This document shows, piece by piece, positions 1 through 7,488 of a stretch of 8,220 nt of DNA; position 1 is the stretch's first letter, and the number at the start of each line of letters is the position of its first letter. A model generated the notes under the pieces. The model searched no databases, was not told where the DNA came from, and saw nothing but the letters and a program-made list of their open reading frames with translations. Where the stretch lies: assembly GCA_012521805.1 (NCBI GenBank), contig JAAYLQ010000012.1, forward strand, positions 1-8,220, written 5' to 3'. The position numbers and the translations under genes are program-made. This stretch comes from Bacillota bacterium (GTDB lineage Bacteria; Bacillota; Limnochordia; Darwinibacteriales; DTU012).

Positions 1-338
1 ACAATTTCATCTTCAGAGACAAAGATTGCTTCGATTTTCATGTTCTTGTTAACTTTAATCTCGAGCGGATTATTGAGTTTGTTTTTGTCAGTGATGCCGT
101 CACCTTTCCACTCCTTAAATGCATAACCTTCTTTAGGCTCGGCTTTAATTTCTAAAACTGTTCCTGATTCAATTTTATCGATATTATCCGGGAGTACAAC
201 ATTACCAAACTCTTTATTCCAAGTTACTTCCAAACTGAAAAATTCCTTTTTCTTAAAAATTCCTAAACATCCTGTTGTCAGCGATACAACCAGCAATAGA
301 ATAATAATTGATCCTGCTCTTCTGAATTTGTTAGTCAA
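1..338 (-). CDS. Lipoprotein with divergent InlB B-repeat-like domain (partial, C-terminus beyond left edge)
   Basis: This gene reads leftward off the window, leaving 112 complete codons. I place the start at a TTG (338-336), because a strong GGAGGT (353-348) lies nine bases before it and no ATG or GTG fits. The N-terminus has basic residues (NKFRR), a hydrophobic stretch at about 9-22 and a lipobox LTTGC with Cys24, so the product should be a lipid-anchored protein on the outer face of the membrane. Residues about 40-110 resemble a divergent InlB B-repeat (bacterial repeat) unit: a strand rich in V/L, a G-T-V-L-E-I-K-A turn, then EGYAFKEWKGDG and a closing strand MKIEAIF. Such domains occur in surface proteins and are usually repeated or joined to other modules, so more domains may follow outside the window. 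Base composition is visibly more AT-rich than the other genes here, which suggests an accessory or transferred gene. The function is not known. The signal and lipobox are clear; the domain call is by eye. Confidence 0.8.
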   Translation of the reverse strand, partial: MTNKFRRAGSIIILLLVVSLTTGCLGIFKKKEFFSLEVTWNKEFGNVVLPDNIDKIESGTVLEIKAEPKEGYAFKEWKGDGITDKNKLNNPLEIKVNKNMKIEAIFVSEDEI

Positions 339-430
339 ATTTTTTCACCTCCATGTTTTTTAGCAAACCATAGTGAAAATACTAACCCTCACCTCCACGA
401 TCAATTGTTTGGTAATTTTTACCCATATTA

Positions 431-459
431 ATTGTATATCTGTTTTGTTAATTAATCAA
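431..459 (-). promoter_or_regulatory. Putative sigma-A promoter of the lipoprotein gene
   Basis: On the minus strand a TTGATT (-35, 459-454) is followed after exactly 17 bases by TACAAT (-10, 436-431, five of six consensus bases). Transcription would begin near 424, giving a leader of roughly 85 bases before the TTG start at 338. The leader carries a second GGAGGT (396-391) with no usable start codon at proper distance. The rest of 354-570 is AT-rich, and I see no gene, RNA or repeat in it. Confidence 0.5.
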
Positions 460-570
460 TATGCTTCTAGCTGTATTTTTTGTATAAATTAATATTTTGT
501 TCTGGGAAATCTGCTATTTAAGCATCAACTGTCGATTTCAATAACGGCTTACTATGCGTGGCACAACGAC

Positions 571-616
571 AAAAAAGAAAAAAAACGACTCTGCCGCAAT
601 TTTTGCGTAGAGTCGC
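571..616 (-). terminator. Rho-independent terminator, leftward transcription
   Basis: CGACTCT (586-592) pairs with AGAGTCG (609-615), and inside it CGCAA (595-599) pairs with TTGCG (603-607), with a small internal loop and a three-base hairpin loop. Read on the minus strand, the stem is followed by a run of eight T and then more pyrimidines (585-571), as in an intrinsic terminator. It is the first terminator downstream of MCP1, about 230 bases past that stop codon, and immediately follows a possible gene remnant to which it may originally have belonged. On the plus strand the tail is only a weak T stretch. Confidence 0.8.
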
Positions 617-645
617 TTATTTTACCTATAAAACCCGTATGTGCT

Positions 646-843
646 TTATTCGCCTGCCTTAACGCCGTCGGCTGGCAAATTCAACTAAACTCCAATAACC
701 AGGAGATAAGCCGTCAATTCGAGTTCAATATTATCTGTGCCATCCGCAAAGTGTTTTGAACCATCTCAGTTAGGTCGAATTCAAACCGCTGGGAGTTTTC
801 ATCAATATCATTCCAGTTGGTATTTTCGCATCTTTTAATATTT
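646..843 (-). pseudogene. Possible decayed remnant of a coding sequence
   Basis: The 200 bases between the MCP1 stop and the next terminator have a coding look but no intact frame or start signal. One minus-strand frame reads NTNWNDIDENSQRFEFDL from about 830 to 770. A second frame continues from about 765 with FADGTDNIELELTAYLL, meets a TAG at 687-685, then reads LNLPADGVKAGE to a TAA at 648-646. Reading these as one protein needs one frameshift near 760-770 and one stop readthrough. The residue mix (alternating hydrophobic strands, D/N/G/T turns) suits a beta-rich secreted or surface protein C-terminus, but I do not recognise a family. The position just before a strong terminator fits a 3' gene end. 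It could also be non-coding 3' UTR of MCP1; the pattern is suggestive only. Confidence 0.3.
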
Positions 844-2721
844 CTAACTGCGGTTTCGGTTTCCCAATCTGAAAAAGGCGATCTGCTGCTTCAGCTGAGC
901 GGCCATATTGGTCAGTTCCTGCGCTGAAGAAGCAATCTGCTGGATCGACGCAGCCTGTTCTTGGGTGCTGGAGGCAATCTCCTGTCCGCCAAGATTCGCT
1001 TCCCGAATGCCTCTGATCAGCTCATCCATTCCACCAGCGGCTGATTCAATCGAATGGAGGATCCGCCTCAGCAGCTGCTCGCTGGTTCCAATAACTTGGA
1101 GCGCCCGCTCAACCTGTTCTGTTTCTGCCTGCATCTGTCCCACCGCATCCTGGACAGCTGTCTGGGTCCGACCTACCAAACCAGCTATTTCTGCCGTAGC
1201 TTTTTGGGACTGCTCAGCCAGCTTCCGCACCTCGTCCGCTACCACTGCAAACCCGCGGCCGTGCTCCCCGGCTCGGGCGGCTTCAATCGCTGCATTTAAA
1301 GCCAGCAGGTTGGTCTGCTCCGCGATTTCATTGATTGTGTTCACAATCACACTAATCTGCTCAGCACTGGTTCCCACCGCATTGATCTTGGCCACCAACT
1401 GCGCATTGCTTGCTTTGAGGGCCTGCATCTCGTCCACAATTTCTGCCAGCGCCTGCTCACCCGCGGAAGCATCACCAGAAATCTGTTTAGTTATTTCGTT
1501 CATCCCCTGAGCATTGAGGTGCATTTGATCGAGGGTGCTGGAAAACTGATTAGTTGTGCTGGCAACTTCCTCAATTGAAGCACTCACTTCCTCCGCTGCA
1601 GCTGCCATTTCTCCACTGGTAGCTGTTAATCTTTCCACTGCATCAGTGACCGCCCAGAGCACCCTCTTCACATGTTCCATTGTTTGGTTGATCGCTTTCG
1701 CGGCTCTGCCGATTTCATCCTCAGTTCCAGTTTGAACAATTTGGGTAAAGTCGCCCTGGGCTACCCCTTCCATAATCTGCTGCACATTCCGCAGGGGACG
1801 GACAATTCTCCGGCCAGCGGCAATCGCCACCCCAGAGCCTGCCGCAATAAATAGAACAGTGGCAGCAGCAAAAACGCCGGCCAGTCTCCGCACATCAGCA
1901 GTTGCTTCTGTTTCCAGAGCACCAATCGCTAACAGCCAGCCCTGACTGCCAACCGGAACTACACTGGCAATTGTGGTTCCCAAATCGCCAAGCTGAAAGC
2001 GGATCACCTGGGAGCTGCTCAAATCTAAACCTTGGATTGCCGCCCCCAACCCCGCAAAGGGTCCTGCCTGATCATACACATTAACCCGGTTGATTACTAA
2101 CTCGGGATCATGATGAGCATGAAAAACTCCATCCGCACCGATAACCGCTGCCCAACCGTGCTCACCAATACCCAGCCCTTCAATGATGCTGGTAACCATG
2201 GTGCCCCGCTTCTCTCCAACCAGGGCGCCAATCACTTCATCCCAATCAATAATCGGCACTGCAAACATCAACACCTGTTCATTGGTATCAGGGTTGAAAA
2301 TCATATCCGATACAGCCGCTTTCCCAGCCAGGGCACTCTGGACAAAATCCAAGTGACCAAGCTCAGCTTTAGCACCATCGGCATAATAAGCGGTACCGTT
2401 TCGGTCAACTACTGCTAAGGAGAGCAATTCGGGTAAATTCTCTAACTGGGTATCCAGCGTCCGTCTCTGGACCAACGAACCCATTGACTGGAGTCCAGCC
2501 AGACCGGACACCGCATCCAAAACAGTTAACTCTGTCTTAAGGGTGCTTTCTATCCGCCGGGCTGCATGGGTAGCGTGAGTGATTAACATGTCTTCCATTT
2601 GCTTGATAAAAATCGTGGAGCTGTAATGATAGGCAAAGGCACTTAAACCGGCAGCCACCAAGAATATAACTGCTCCGGTAAAGTAGGCGTTTTTTGCTCC
2701 AATACTCAACTTTTTCAGCAT
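844..2721 (-). CDS. Methyl-accepting chemotaxis protein with dCache-like sensor (MCP1)
   Basis: This is a transmembrane chemoreceptor of 625 residues that controls CheA kinase in chemosensory arrays. The start is an ATG with AGGAGGG (2735-2729) seven bases upstream. In order: TM1 (about 12-31); an extracellular dCache-type sensor (about 35-278) with the paired motifs LAVVDRNG (102-109) and AAVIGADGVFHAH (191-203); TM2 (about 281-303); HAMP (about 304-357, with RPL at 308-310, GDFT, DEIG); and the methyl-accepting coiled coil (about 360-619). The hairpin tip is the invariant NLLALNAAIEAARAGEHGRG around 471-490. Likely methylation segments are AEEVSASIEEVA (376-387) and a QEQAAS segment near 587-592. 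The protein ends FFRLGNRNRS without a CheB/CheR-binding pentapeptide tether. It is a paralogue of MCP2 at 5569-7446. It is divergent from the peptidase gene, and no che genes are adjacent. The ligand is unknown. Confidence 0.97.
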   Translation of the reverse strand: MLKKLSIGAKNAYFTGAVIFLVAAGLSAFAYHYSSTIFIKQMEDMLITHATHAARRIESTLKTELTVLDAVSGLAGLQSMGSLVQRRTLDTQLENLPELLSLAVVDRNGTAYYADGAKAELGHLDFVQSALAGKAAVSDMIFNPDTNEQVLMFAVPIIDWDEVIGALVGEKRGTMVTSIIEGLGIGEHGWAAVIGADGVFHAHHDPELVINRVNVYDQAGPFAGLGAAIQGLDLSSSQVIRFQLGDLGTTIASVVPVGSQGWLLAIGALETEATADVRRLAGVFAAATVLFIAAGSGVAIAAGRRIVRPLRNVQQIMEGVAQGDFTQIVQTGTEDEIGRAAKAINQTMEHVKRVLWAVTDAVERLTATSGEMAAAAEEVSASIEEVASTTNQFSSTLDQMHLNAQGMNEITKQISGDASAGEQALAEIVDEMQALKASNAQLVAKINAVGTSAEQISVIVNTINEIAEQTNLLALNAAIEAARAGEHGRGFAVVADEVRKLAEQSQKATAEIAGLVGRTQTAVQDAVGQMQAETEQVERALQVIGTSEQLLRRILHSIESAAGGMDELIRGIREANLGGQEIASSTQEQAASIQQIASSAQELTNMAAQLKQQIAFFRLGNRNRS

Positions 2722-2871
2722 CTATTAACCCTCCTCTAAACTGTGGATGTTTATTTCAATAAAACCGATAAAATTCCCTACTAAATTATGGTAAAAAGTT
2801 GCCTAAGAGGGAAGCCGCGATTTAACTCGAAATCTATACCCTAGCAAAATATCGAGAAGGAGAGGAAGCCG
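2722..2871. promoter_or_regulatory. Divergent intergenic region between MCP1 and the M3 peptidase
   Basis: This 150-base AT-rich stretch must hold the 5' signals of both flanking genes, which point away from each other. The ribosome binding sites are clear: AGGAGGG for MCP1 (2735-2729, minus) and AAGGAG for the peptidase (2857-2862, plus). No good sigma-A promoter stands out on either strand. A weak candidate for MCP1 is TTGCTA-17-TAAATC on the minus strand. An ACCGATAA resembling a sigma-D -10 box occurs near 2763-2770, but it points toward the peptidase and lacks a TAAA at the right distance. No riboswitch or hairpin of note is visible. Confidence 0.45.
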
Positions 2872-4656
2872 TTGATCAAAAAACCATTAAATCCTACCTG
2901 GGATCTGGACAGCATTTTCCCTGGAGGCAGCGATTCACCTCAGTTCGCCGCCTATTTAGAGGAATTAACCGCGGATATCGCCGGTTTAGAACAGCAGGTG
3001 GAAGTCCTCACTGCTGCTTCCAGCACTGCAGAGTGGCACCAGGTAATTGAACAGATTCAAACCATCATGGGCAAGCAGCGTCAAGCAAGTGCTTTTATCA
3101 GCTGCTTAACAGCGCAGGATGTGAATGATAAAAAAGCAAAGCTTCTCAGTGGTCAAGTGCGCCAAATTAGAGCCCGTTTTCAATCGGTTTTAGTTACTTT
3201 TGATGACCGCCTCAAAAACTACCCCGATGCTCAGTGGGACAGTTTCCTCAAGCAGCCGGAATTTACTGAGCTGAGTTTTATCCTCAATGAAAGGCGACAG
3301 CGGGCCAAGAACCGCTTGTGTGCCCATCGGGAAAGCTTAGCTAATGATCTGGCAGTTGACGGTTACCACGCTTGGAGCGATCTATATTATACCATAGTGG
3401 GGGACATCGGCATTGAGGTAGAGCAGGACGGCACCACTAAAACAGTGTCCGTGGGGCAGGCAGCCAACCTGTTAGCCAACCCGGATCGGGCGGTGCGGCA
3501 GCAGGTGTTTGCTAAATATGAGGAGGCTTGGGCTGAAGCTGGGGAACTTTTGAGCAGCTGTTTAAATCACTTAGCCGGCTACCGCTTAACCCTCTACCGC
3601 CACCGCAAGTGGGACGATGTGCTCCAGGAACCTTTGGAAATTAACCGGATGTCGGCGGAGACATTAGGGGTAATGTGGGACACTATCAGCAAAAGCAAGG
3701 ACAAAGTGGTGCAGTTTCTCAACCGCAAAGCAGAGCTGTTAGGCCTAAACAAGCTGGCGTGGTATGATCTGGACGCTCCTATCGGCAGCTCCCAGGCGAA
3801 GCTGAGTTATGACGAAGGAGCGGAATTTATTGTGGAGCAGTTCCGCAAATTCGATCCTCAGCTTGCTGAGTTTGCAGCCAAAGCCCTGGAAAACCGCTGG
3901 GTGGAGGCGGAAGATCGCCCCGGCAAACGGGCTGGCGGCTTCTGCACCAGCTTCCCAGAGTCTAATCAATCCCGCATTTTCATGACCTACAGCGGCACAC
4001 TGGGGAATGTTTCCACACTTGCTCACGAGCTGGGCCACGCTTACCACCAAGCGGTGATGCAGGGTGTGCCCCAGCTGAATCAGCGCTATGCTATGAATGT
4101 GGCGGAAACCGCTTCCACCTTTGCTGAAATGCTGGTTGCCGATGCAGCCATTAAAAATGCCGCTTCCCCTGAGGAGCAGCTGGTCTTATTGGAAGATAAA
4201 ATTCAGCGGGTAGTCGCTTTCTTTATGAACATCCACGCCCGCTTCCTGTTTGAAACCAGATTTTACGAGCGGCGCAAGGAGGGGCTGGTCAGTGTTGATG
4301 AGCTCAATGAACTGATGGTTACTGCCCAGCGGGAAGCATATGCAGACAGTTTAGAGCAGTACCACCCCTATTTCTGGGCCTCGAAACTGCATTTCTATAT
4401 TACCGGAACGCCGTTCTACAACTTCCCCTATACCTTTGGTTACCTCTTCAGTTCCGGTATTTATGCCCGGGCTCAGGCAGAAGGTCCCAATTTTGTGGAA
4501 AAATATCGGAATCTACTGCGGGATACTGGACGGATGCGGGTGGAGGAGCTGGCCAAAACCCATCTCGGTGTAGACTTAACCCAGCCTGATTTCTGGCAGG
4601 ATGCGGTAAATCTCGCCCTAGCAGATATTGATCAGTTCTTAGCATTATCGAAGTAA
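2872..4656 (+). CDS. pepF: M3 family oligoendopeptidase (PepF type)
   Basis: This is a zinc metallopeptidase, most likely cytoplasmic, that cuts short peptides internally and so completes intracellular peptide breakdown. Its 594 residues are a usual length for the pepF/M3 clade, and there is no signal peptide. The start is a TTG preceded by AAGGAG (2857-2862, nine bases away). The N-terminal helical half (about 1-200) covers the substrate channel. The catalytic motif HELGH is at 385-389 (zinc ligands His385 and His389, general base Glu386) within STLAHELGHAYHQ. The third ligand is Glu412 in the following VAETASTF helix. Tyr-rich catalytic lid residues lie in HFYITGTPFYNFPYTFGYLF (507-526). 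The C-terminus (HLGVDL, PDFW, then a final helix) is typical of the clade. It is a single-gene unit closed by a strong terminator five bases downstream. No defect is visible. The M3B assignment is firm; the exact peptide preference cannot be told. Confidence 0.96.
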   Translation: MIKKPLNPTWDLDSIFPGGSDSPQFAAYLEELTADIAGLEQQVEVLTAASSTAEWHQVIEQIQTIMGKQRQASAFISCLTAQDVNDKKAKLLSGQVRQIRARFQSVLVTFDDRLKNYPDAQWDSFLKQPEFTELSFILNERRQRAKNRLCAHRESLANDLAVDGYHAWSDLYYTIVGDIGIEVEQDGTTKTVSVGQAANLLANPDRAVRQQVFAKYEEAWAEAGELLSSCLNHLAGYRLTLYRHRKWDDVLQEPLEINRMSAETLGVMWDTISKSKDKVVQFLNRKAELLGLNKLAWYDLDAPIGSSQAKLSYDEGAEFIVEQFRKFDPQLAEFAAKALENRWVEAEDRPGKRAGGFCTSFPESNQSRIFMTYSGTLGNVSTLAHELGHAYHQAVMQGVPQLNQRYAMNVAETASTFAEMLVADAAIKNAASPEEQLVLLEDKIQRVVAFFMNIHARFLFETRFYERRKEGLVSVDELNELMVTAQREAYADSLEQYHPYFWASKLHFYITGTPFYNFPYTFGYLFSSGIYARAQAEGPNFVEKYRNLLRDTGRMRVEELAKTHLGVDLTQPDFWQDAVNLALADIDQFLALSK

Positions 4657-4660
4657 AGCA

Positions 4661-4698
4661 AATACCGCTTCCGAATAAATTCGGAAGCGGTATTTTTT
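4661..4698. terminator. Shared bidirectional terminator between convergent genes
   Basis: AATACCGCTTCCGAA (4661-4675) and TTCGGAAGCGGTATT (4680-4694) form a perfect 15-bp stem with a TAAA loop. On the plus strand the hairpin leads into a T tract (4693-4698), a classic terminator for the peptidase gene, whose stop lies only four bases before the stem. On the minus strand the same hairpin starts two bases after the stop of the TIM-barrel gene and is followed by a shorter ATTTGCTTT tail, so it probably serves both directions, more strongly rightward. Confidence 0.93.
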
Positions 4699-5551
4699 AA
4701 ATCTGCTGTATTAATTTATTCAGTTCTTGGTATGCTAAAGCGAATTTTTTCTGGTTGCCCTCCGGCAGATCAAACCCAGGTGTTCCTGCCTCAACCACAG
4801 CCGGTCCCTGATAGTTGTTTAAATGGGGCTCCAGGGACAGGAAACAGCCAGGCCGCTCCTGAGCCAGCTCAGTTAAAATTTCCTTCAACCTGCCGTCACC
4901 ATGTCCCGCGGGAACAACTTGACCATCAGCTGCCTTGGCATCTTTAATGTGCATGTAAACCACATAGTCCTTAAGCATGTTCCACGCCTTGGGATAAGTC
5001 TCTTCCCGGCTTTGAATAAAGTTCGCTGGGTCAAAAATTGCCTTGACATAATCGCAGTTGAGGGTGGTTAACAGATCTAAACACCTCTCTGCGGTATCCC
5101 CGTAAATGCCGCCCTCATTTTCATGGAGCAGGGTGATTCCGGAACCTTCAGCAGCCTCGATAAACTGTCCCCAGCGGTCAATTACCGCACTGCGGTATTC
5201 TTTGGGATCTTCACCCCGGGGAATGTAGAAGCTGAACATCCGGATATAAGGAGCTTCCAGTAAATGGGCGAGATCCAGAGTATGCTTAAACAAATCTAAG
5301 TGGGGACCAAACTTTTCAGTAATCCCCTGCTTCCCAATGGGTGAACCAATCGCCGAGAGTTTAAAGTTGGTGGCATCAAGCTGTTTTTTTATTGCTTTAG
5401 CTTCTGTGATAGTGTGGTCAACCAAGTTTTTTCCGTTTACAAACCGCATTTCAATATGATTAATGCCATACTGCTGCAAAACATCGATCTGCACCTGCAG
5501 ATTCCAGTCAATTTCATCTGCAAATGCCGACAGCACAAAAGCTGCACTCAT
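4697..5551 (-). CDS. Sugar phosphate isomerase/epimerase-like TIM barrel protein (xylose isomerase-like / AP endonuclease 2 superfamily)
   Basis: The 284-residue protein has the fold and metal site of the xylose-isomerase-like TIM barrel superfamily (COG1082 type), whose members isomerise or epimerise sugars and keto-sugars using a divalent metal. The probable metal ligands in barrel order are Glu144 (LLHENEGG), Asp174 (FDPANF), His201 (MHIKDA) and Glu241 (LSLEPHL). The GHGDGRLKEIL loop (216-226) is typical of the family. It starts MSAAFVLSAFADEID with no signal peptide, so it is cytoplasmic. The ATG is preceded by AAGGAGG (5565-5559) seven bases upstream. The gene follows MCP2 by only 17 bases on the same strand, so it is very likely co-transcribed and translated from that mRNA. 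The oxidoreductase or sugar transporter genes that often accompany this family are absent. The substrate cannot be read from the sequence. Confidence 0.9.
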   Translation of the reverse strand: MSAAFVLSAFADEIDWNLQVQIDVLQQYGINHIEMRFVNGKNLVDHTITEAKAIKKQLDATNFKLSAIGSPIGKQGITEKFGPHLDLFKHTLDLAHLLEAPYIRMFSFYIPRGEDPKEYRSAVIDRWGQFIEAAEGSGITLLHENEGGIYGDTAERCLDLLTTLNCDYVKAIFDPANFIQSREETYPKAWNMLKDYVVYMHIKDAKAADGQVVPAGHGDGRLKEILTELAQERPGCFLSLEPHLNNYQGPAVVEAGTPGFDLPEGNQKKFALAYQELNKLIQQI

Positions 5552-5568
5552 CTTTCGGCCTCCTTATG

Positions 5569-7446
5569 TTACTTACCATTGTTGTCTAATGTAAAGAAAT
5601 CTGTCTGCTGTCTCAACCGCTCTGCCATTTCAGTTAGTTCGTGCGCCGAAGTAGCAATATGCTGAATTGATGCAGCCTGCTCCTCAGTAGCGGAAGCAAT
5701 CTCATGACCGCTGGCGTTTACTTCAGTTAAACCCTTAGTCAGCTCTTCAATCTGATCGGTGATCTCATTGACTGCATCCAGGATCTTATGCAGCTGGTTC
5801 GCACTTTCTCTAACAGTAACCAGCAGCTGATCCACGTGGACTGATTCATCATGCATTTCCCTAACAGCCGCGTCAATATCCACCTGGGTCTGCCGCACCA
5901 GAGCTGCAATTTCCGCAGTGGCTTGGGCAGACTGTTCCGCGAGCTTGCGCACTTCATCGGCCACTACCGCAAAGCCCCGACCATGCTCACCCGCTCTCGC
6001 CGCTTCAATCGCAGCGTTGAGGGCTAAGAGATTGGTCTGCTCTGCGATATTGTTGATTGTATTCACTATTTCCCCAATTTTCTTGGAGCTGGCGCCAACT
6101 GTGTTCACCTTGTCCGCCAGTTCGTTGGTGTTTTTCCGCAGCTCATGCATCTGCTCAACAATTGCTTCCAGGGATTGCTCCCCAGCGCTGGCATGCTCAG
6201 AAACCTCCCGCGAGATATCGTTCATTAATCTGGCATTGTTGTGCATCCTGTCTAAAGTTGCAGAAAACTGGTTGGTTGTGCTGGCAACTTCTTCAATCGA
6301 GGCACTTACTTCTTCAGAAGCAGCGGCCATATCAGCACTGGTTCCAGCCAGCCTGTTGATGGCATCGGTAACTACCTGAAGCACTCCCCGGATATTTTCC
6401 ATTGATTTATTAATCGATTCTGCCACTTGGCCAACTTCATCGCCGCTTTTCACAGCAACCGTTTGGGTCAGATCACCATTGGCCACCGCCGCCATAACCG
6501 ACTGGATATCCTTAAGGGGACGGGCAATTCTGGTACCAATTAAGGCAACAAGCAGAGCGCCAACGCCCGCAACTACAACCGCAATTCCGATGATAACAGT
6601 GGCTAACTCCCTCACGCTGGCCAGTACCTCATCTTCCATGGCACTAACCCCAATAGTCCAGCCTGTATATTCCATCGGCGCCAGGCCTACCAGGCGAGTC
6701 GCATCATCCTCGAGGACATAGCGGATCACACCGCGGTGGCCGAGCCCCAGCTTTTCTACTGCCAGACCAATTTGGTGGACAGTGCTTTCTTCATCAAAGA
6801 TATTGGTCTGACCCCGTACATAGGATACATCTGGGTGAGCCAGGATGCGGCCCTCTTGGTTAAACACATAAGCGTAACCGTTTTCGCCGTAACCCAAGCC
6901 GCTGATCATATCACTGAGGGCAGTGCCTTCTTTTTTGCCAACCAGCACACCAATAATCCGGTTGCCTTCATAAATCGGCACTGCGTACATCATGATCAGC
7001 TCATTGGTAATTGGGAATACAAAGGGGTCTGATACAACTACTTCACCATTGAGTGCTCTCAGGGCAAAGTCTTCCCAGCCGAAATCTGCTTCCGAGCCAT
7101 CATGGAATCTAGTATAACCATCCAGCTCCATGATTCCCAGCGAGGCGAAGTTCTGCAGGCGGGCGGTTTCAGAGATCAGCACCTCTTCCCGGATCCGCCA
7201 GTTGGCAACAGCCCGGATTTCCACCCGGGAAGCGATTCCGGTTAGCATTTCCAGTTCCTGCTGAATCTGCCGCTCTAAATAATCGCTTGCTTCAGCAGCA
7301 CTGGACATCACAATGCCTTCGGTATGTTCAATCATACTATTCGAACTGTATATGTACGCCAAGCCGGAAACAAGGGCAGCTATAACCAGAACCAGACCTC
7401 CGCAAAAGATCCCTATTTTGGCTCCCATGCTTCGACTTTTAAACAT
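5569..7446 (-). CDS. Methyl-accepting chemotaxis protein with dCache-like sensor (MCP2)
   Basis: This second chemoreceptor also has 625 residues and aligns with MCP1 almost without gaps. The ATG has GGAGGAG (7460-7454) seven bases upstream. The layout is TM1 (about 11-33); extracellular dCache-like sensor (about 36-280, with LGIMELDG at 103-110 and AYVFNQEGRILAHP at 192-205); TM2 (about 283-304); HAMP (about 305-358, RPL, GDLT, DEVG); and methyl-accepting coiled coil (about 361-620). The kinase-control tip is NLLALNAAIEAARAGEHGRG around 472-491. Candidate methylation segments are SEEVSASIEEVA (377-388) and ATEEQAASIQ (586-595). No C-terminal CheR-binding pentapeptide is seen (ends FFTLDNNGK). 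Relative to MCP1 the signalling rod is highly conserved, whereas the sensor is clearly diverged, which implies different ligands. It leads an apparent two-gene operon with the TIM-barrel enzyme. A sigma-D-like -10 box lies about 150 bases upstream. Confidence 0.97.
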   Translation of the reverse strand: MFKSRSMGAKIGIFCGGLVLVIAALVSGLAYIYSSNSMIEHTEGIVMSSAAEASDYLERQIQQELEMLTGIASRVEIRAVANWRIREEVLISETARLQNFASLGIMELDGYTRFHDGSEADFGWEDFALRALNGEVVVSDPFVFPITNELIMMYAVPIYEGNRIIGVLVGKKEGTALSDMISGLGYGENGYAYVFNQEGRILAHPDVSYVRGQTNIFDEESTVHQIGLAVEKLGLGHRGVIRYVLEDDATRLVGLAPMEYTGWTIGVSAMEDEVLASVRELATVIIGIAVVVAGVGALLVALIGTRIARPLKDIQSVMAAVANGDLTQTVAVKSGDEVGQVAESINKSMENIRGVLQVVTDAINRLAGTSADMAAASEEVSASIEEVASTTNQFSATLDRMHNNARLMNDISREVSEHASAGEQSLEAIVEQMHELRKNTNELADKVNTVGASSKKIGEIVNTINNIAEQTNLLALNAAIEAARAGEHGRGFAVVADEVRKLAEQSAQATAEIAALVRQTQVDIDAAVREMHDESVHVDQLLVTVRESANQLHKILDAVNEITDQIEELTKGLTEVNASGHEIASATEEQAASIQHIATSAHELTEMAERLRQQTDFFTLDNNGK

Positions 7447-7488
7447 AAGTTATCTCCTCCATTACCTAGGCAGACTGCAGCCTTGAGT

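Noticed and set aside
360..396. A possible leader peptide before the lipoprotein, suggested by a second GGAGGT (396-391)
   Set aside because: The only ATG gives three codons and lies about 20 bases from that site; the GTG overlaps the site itself. Nothing translatable is supported.
908..2418. Several open plus-strand frames opposite MCP1, and similar ones at 5918-6721 opposite MCP2
   Set aside because: They are antisense shadows: their serine, alanine and cysteine-rich products mirror the alanine and glutamate-rich coiled-coil codons, and they lack ribosome binding sites.
2826..2856. CTCGA and TCGAG inverted repeat before the peptidase ribosome binding site
   Set aside because: The arms are only five bases with a 21-base gap, which is expected by chance.
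3745..4050. A minus-strand frame of 101 codons inside the peptidase gene
   Set aside because: It lies wholly opposite the conserved HELGH-containing region of the real gene and has no start signal or recognisable motif.
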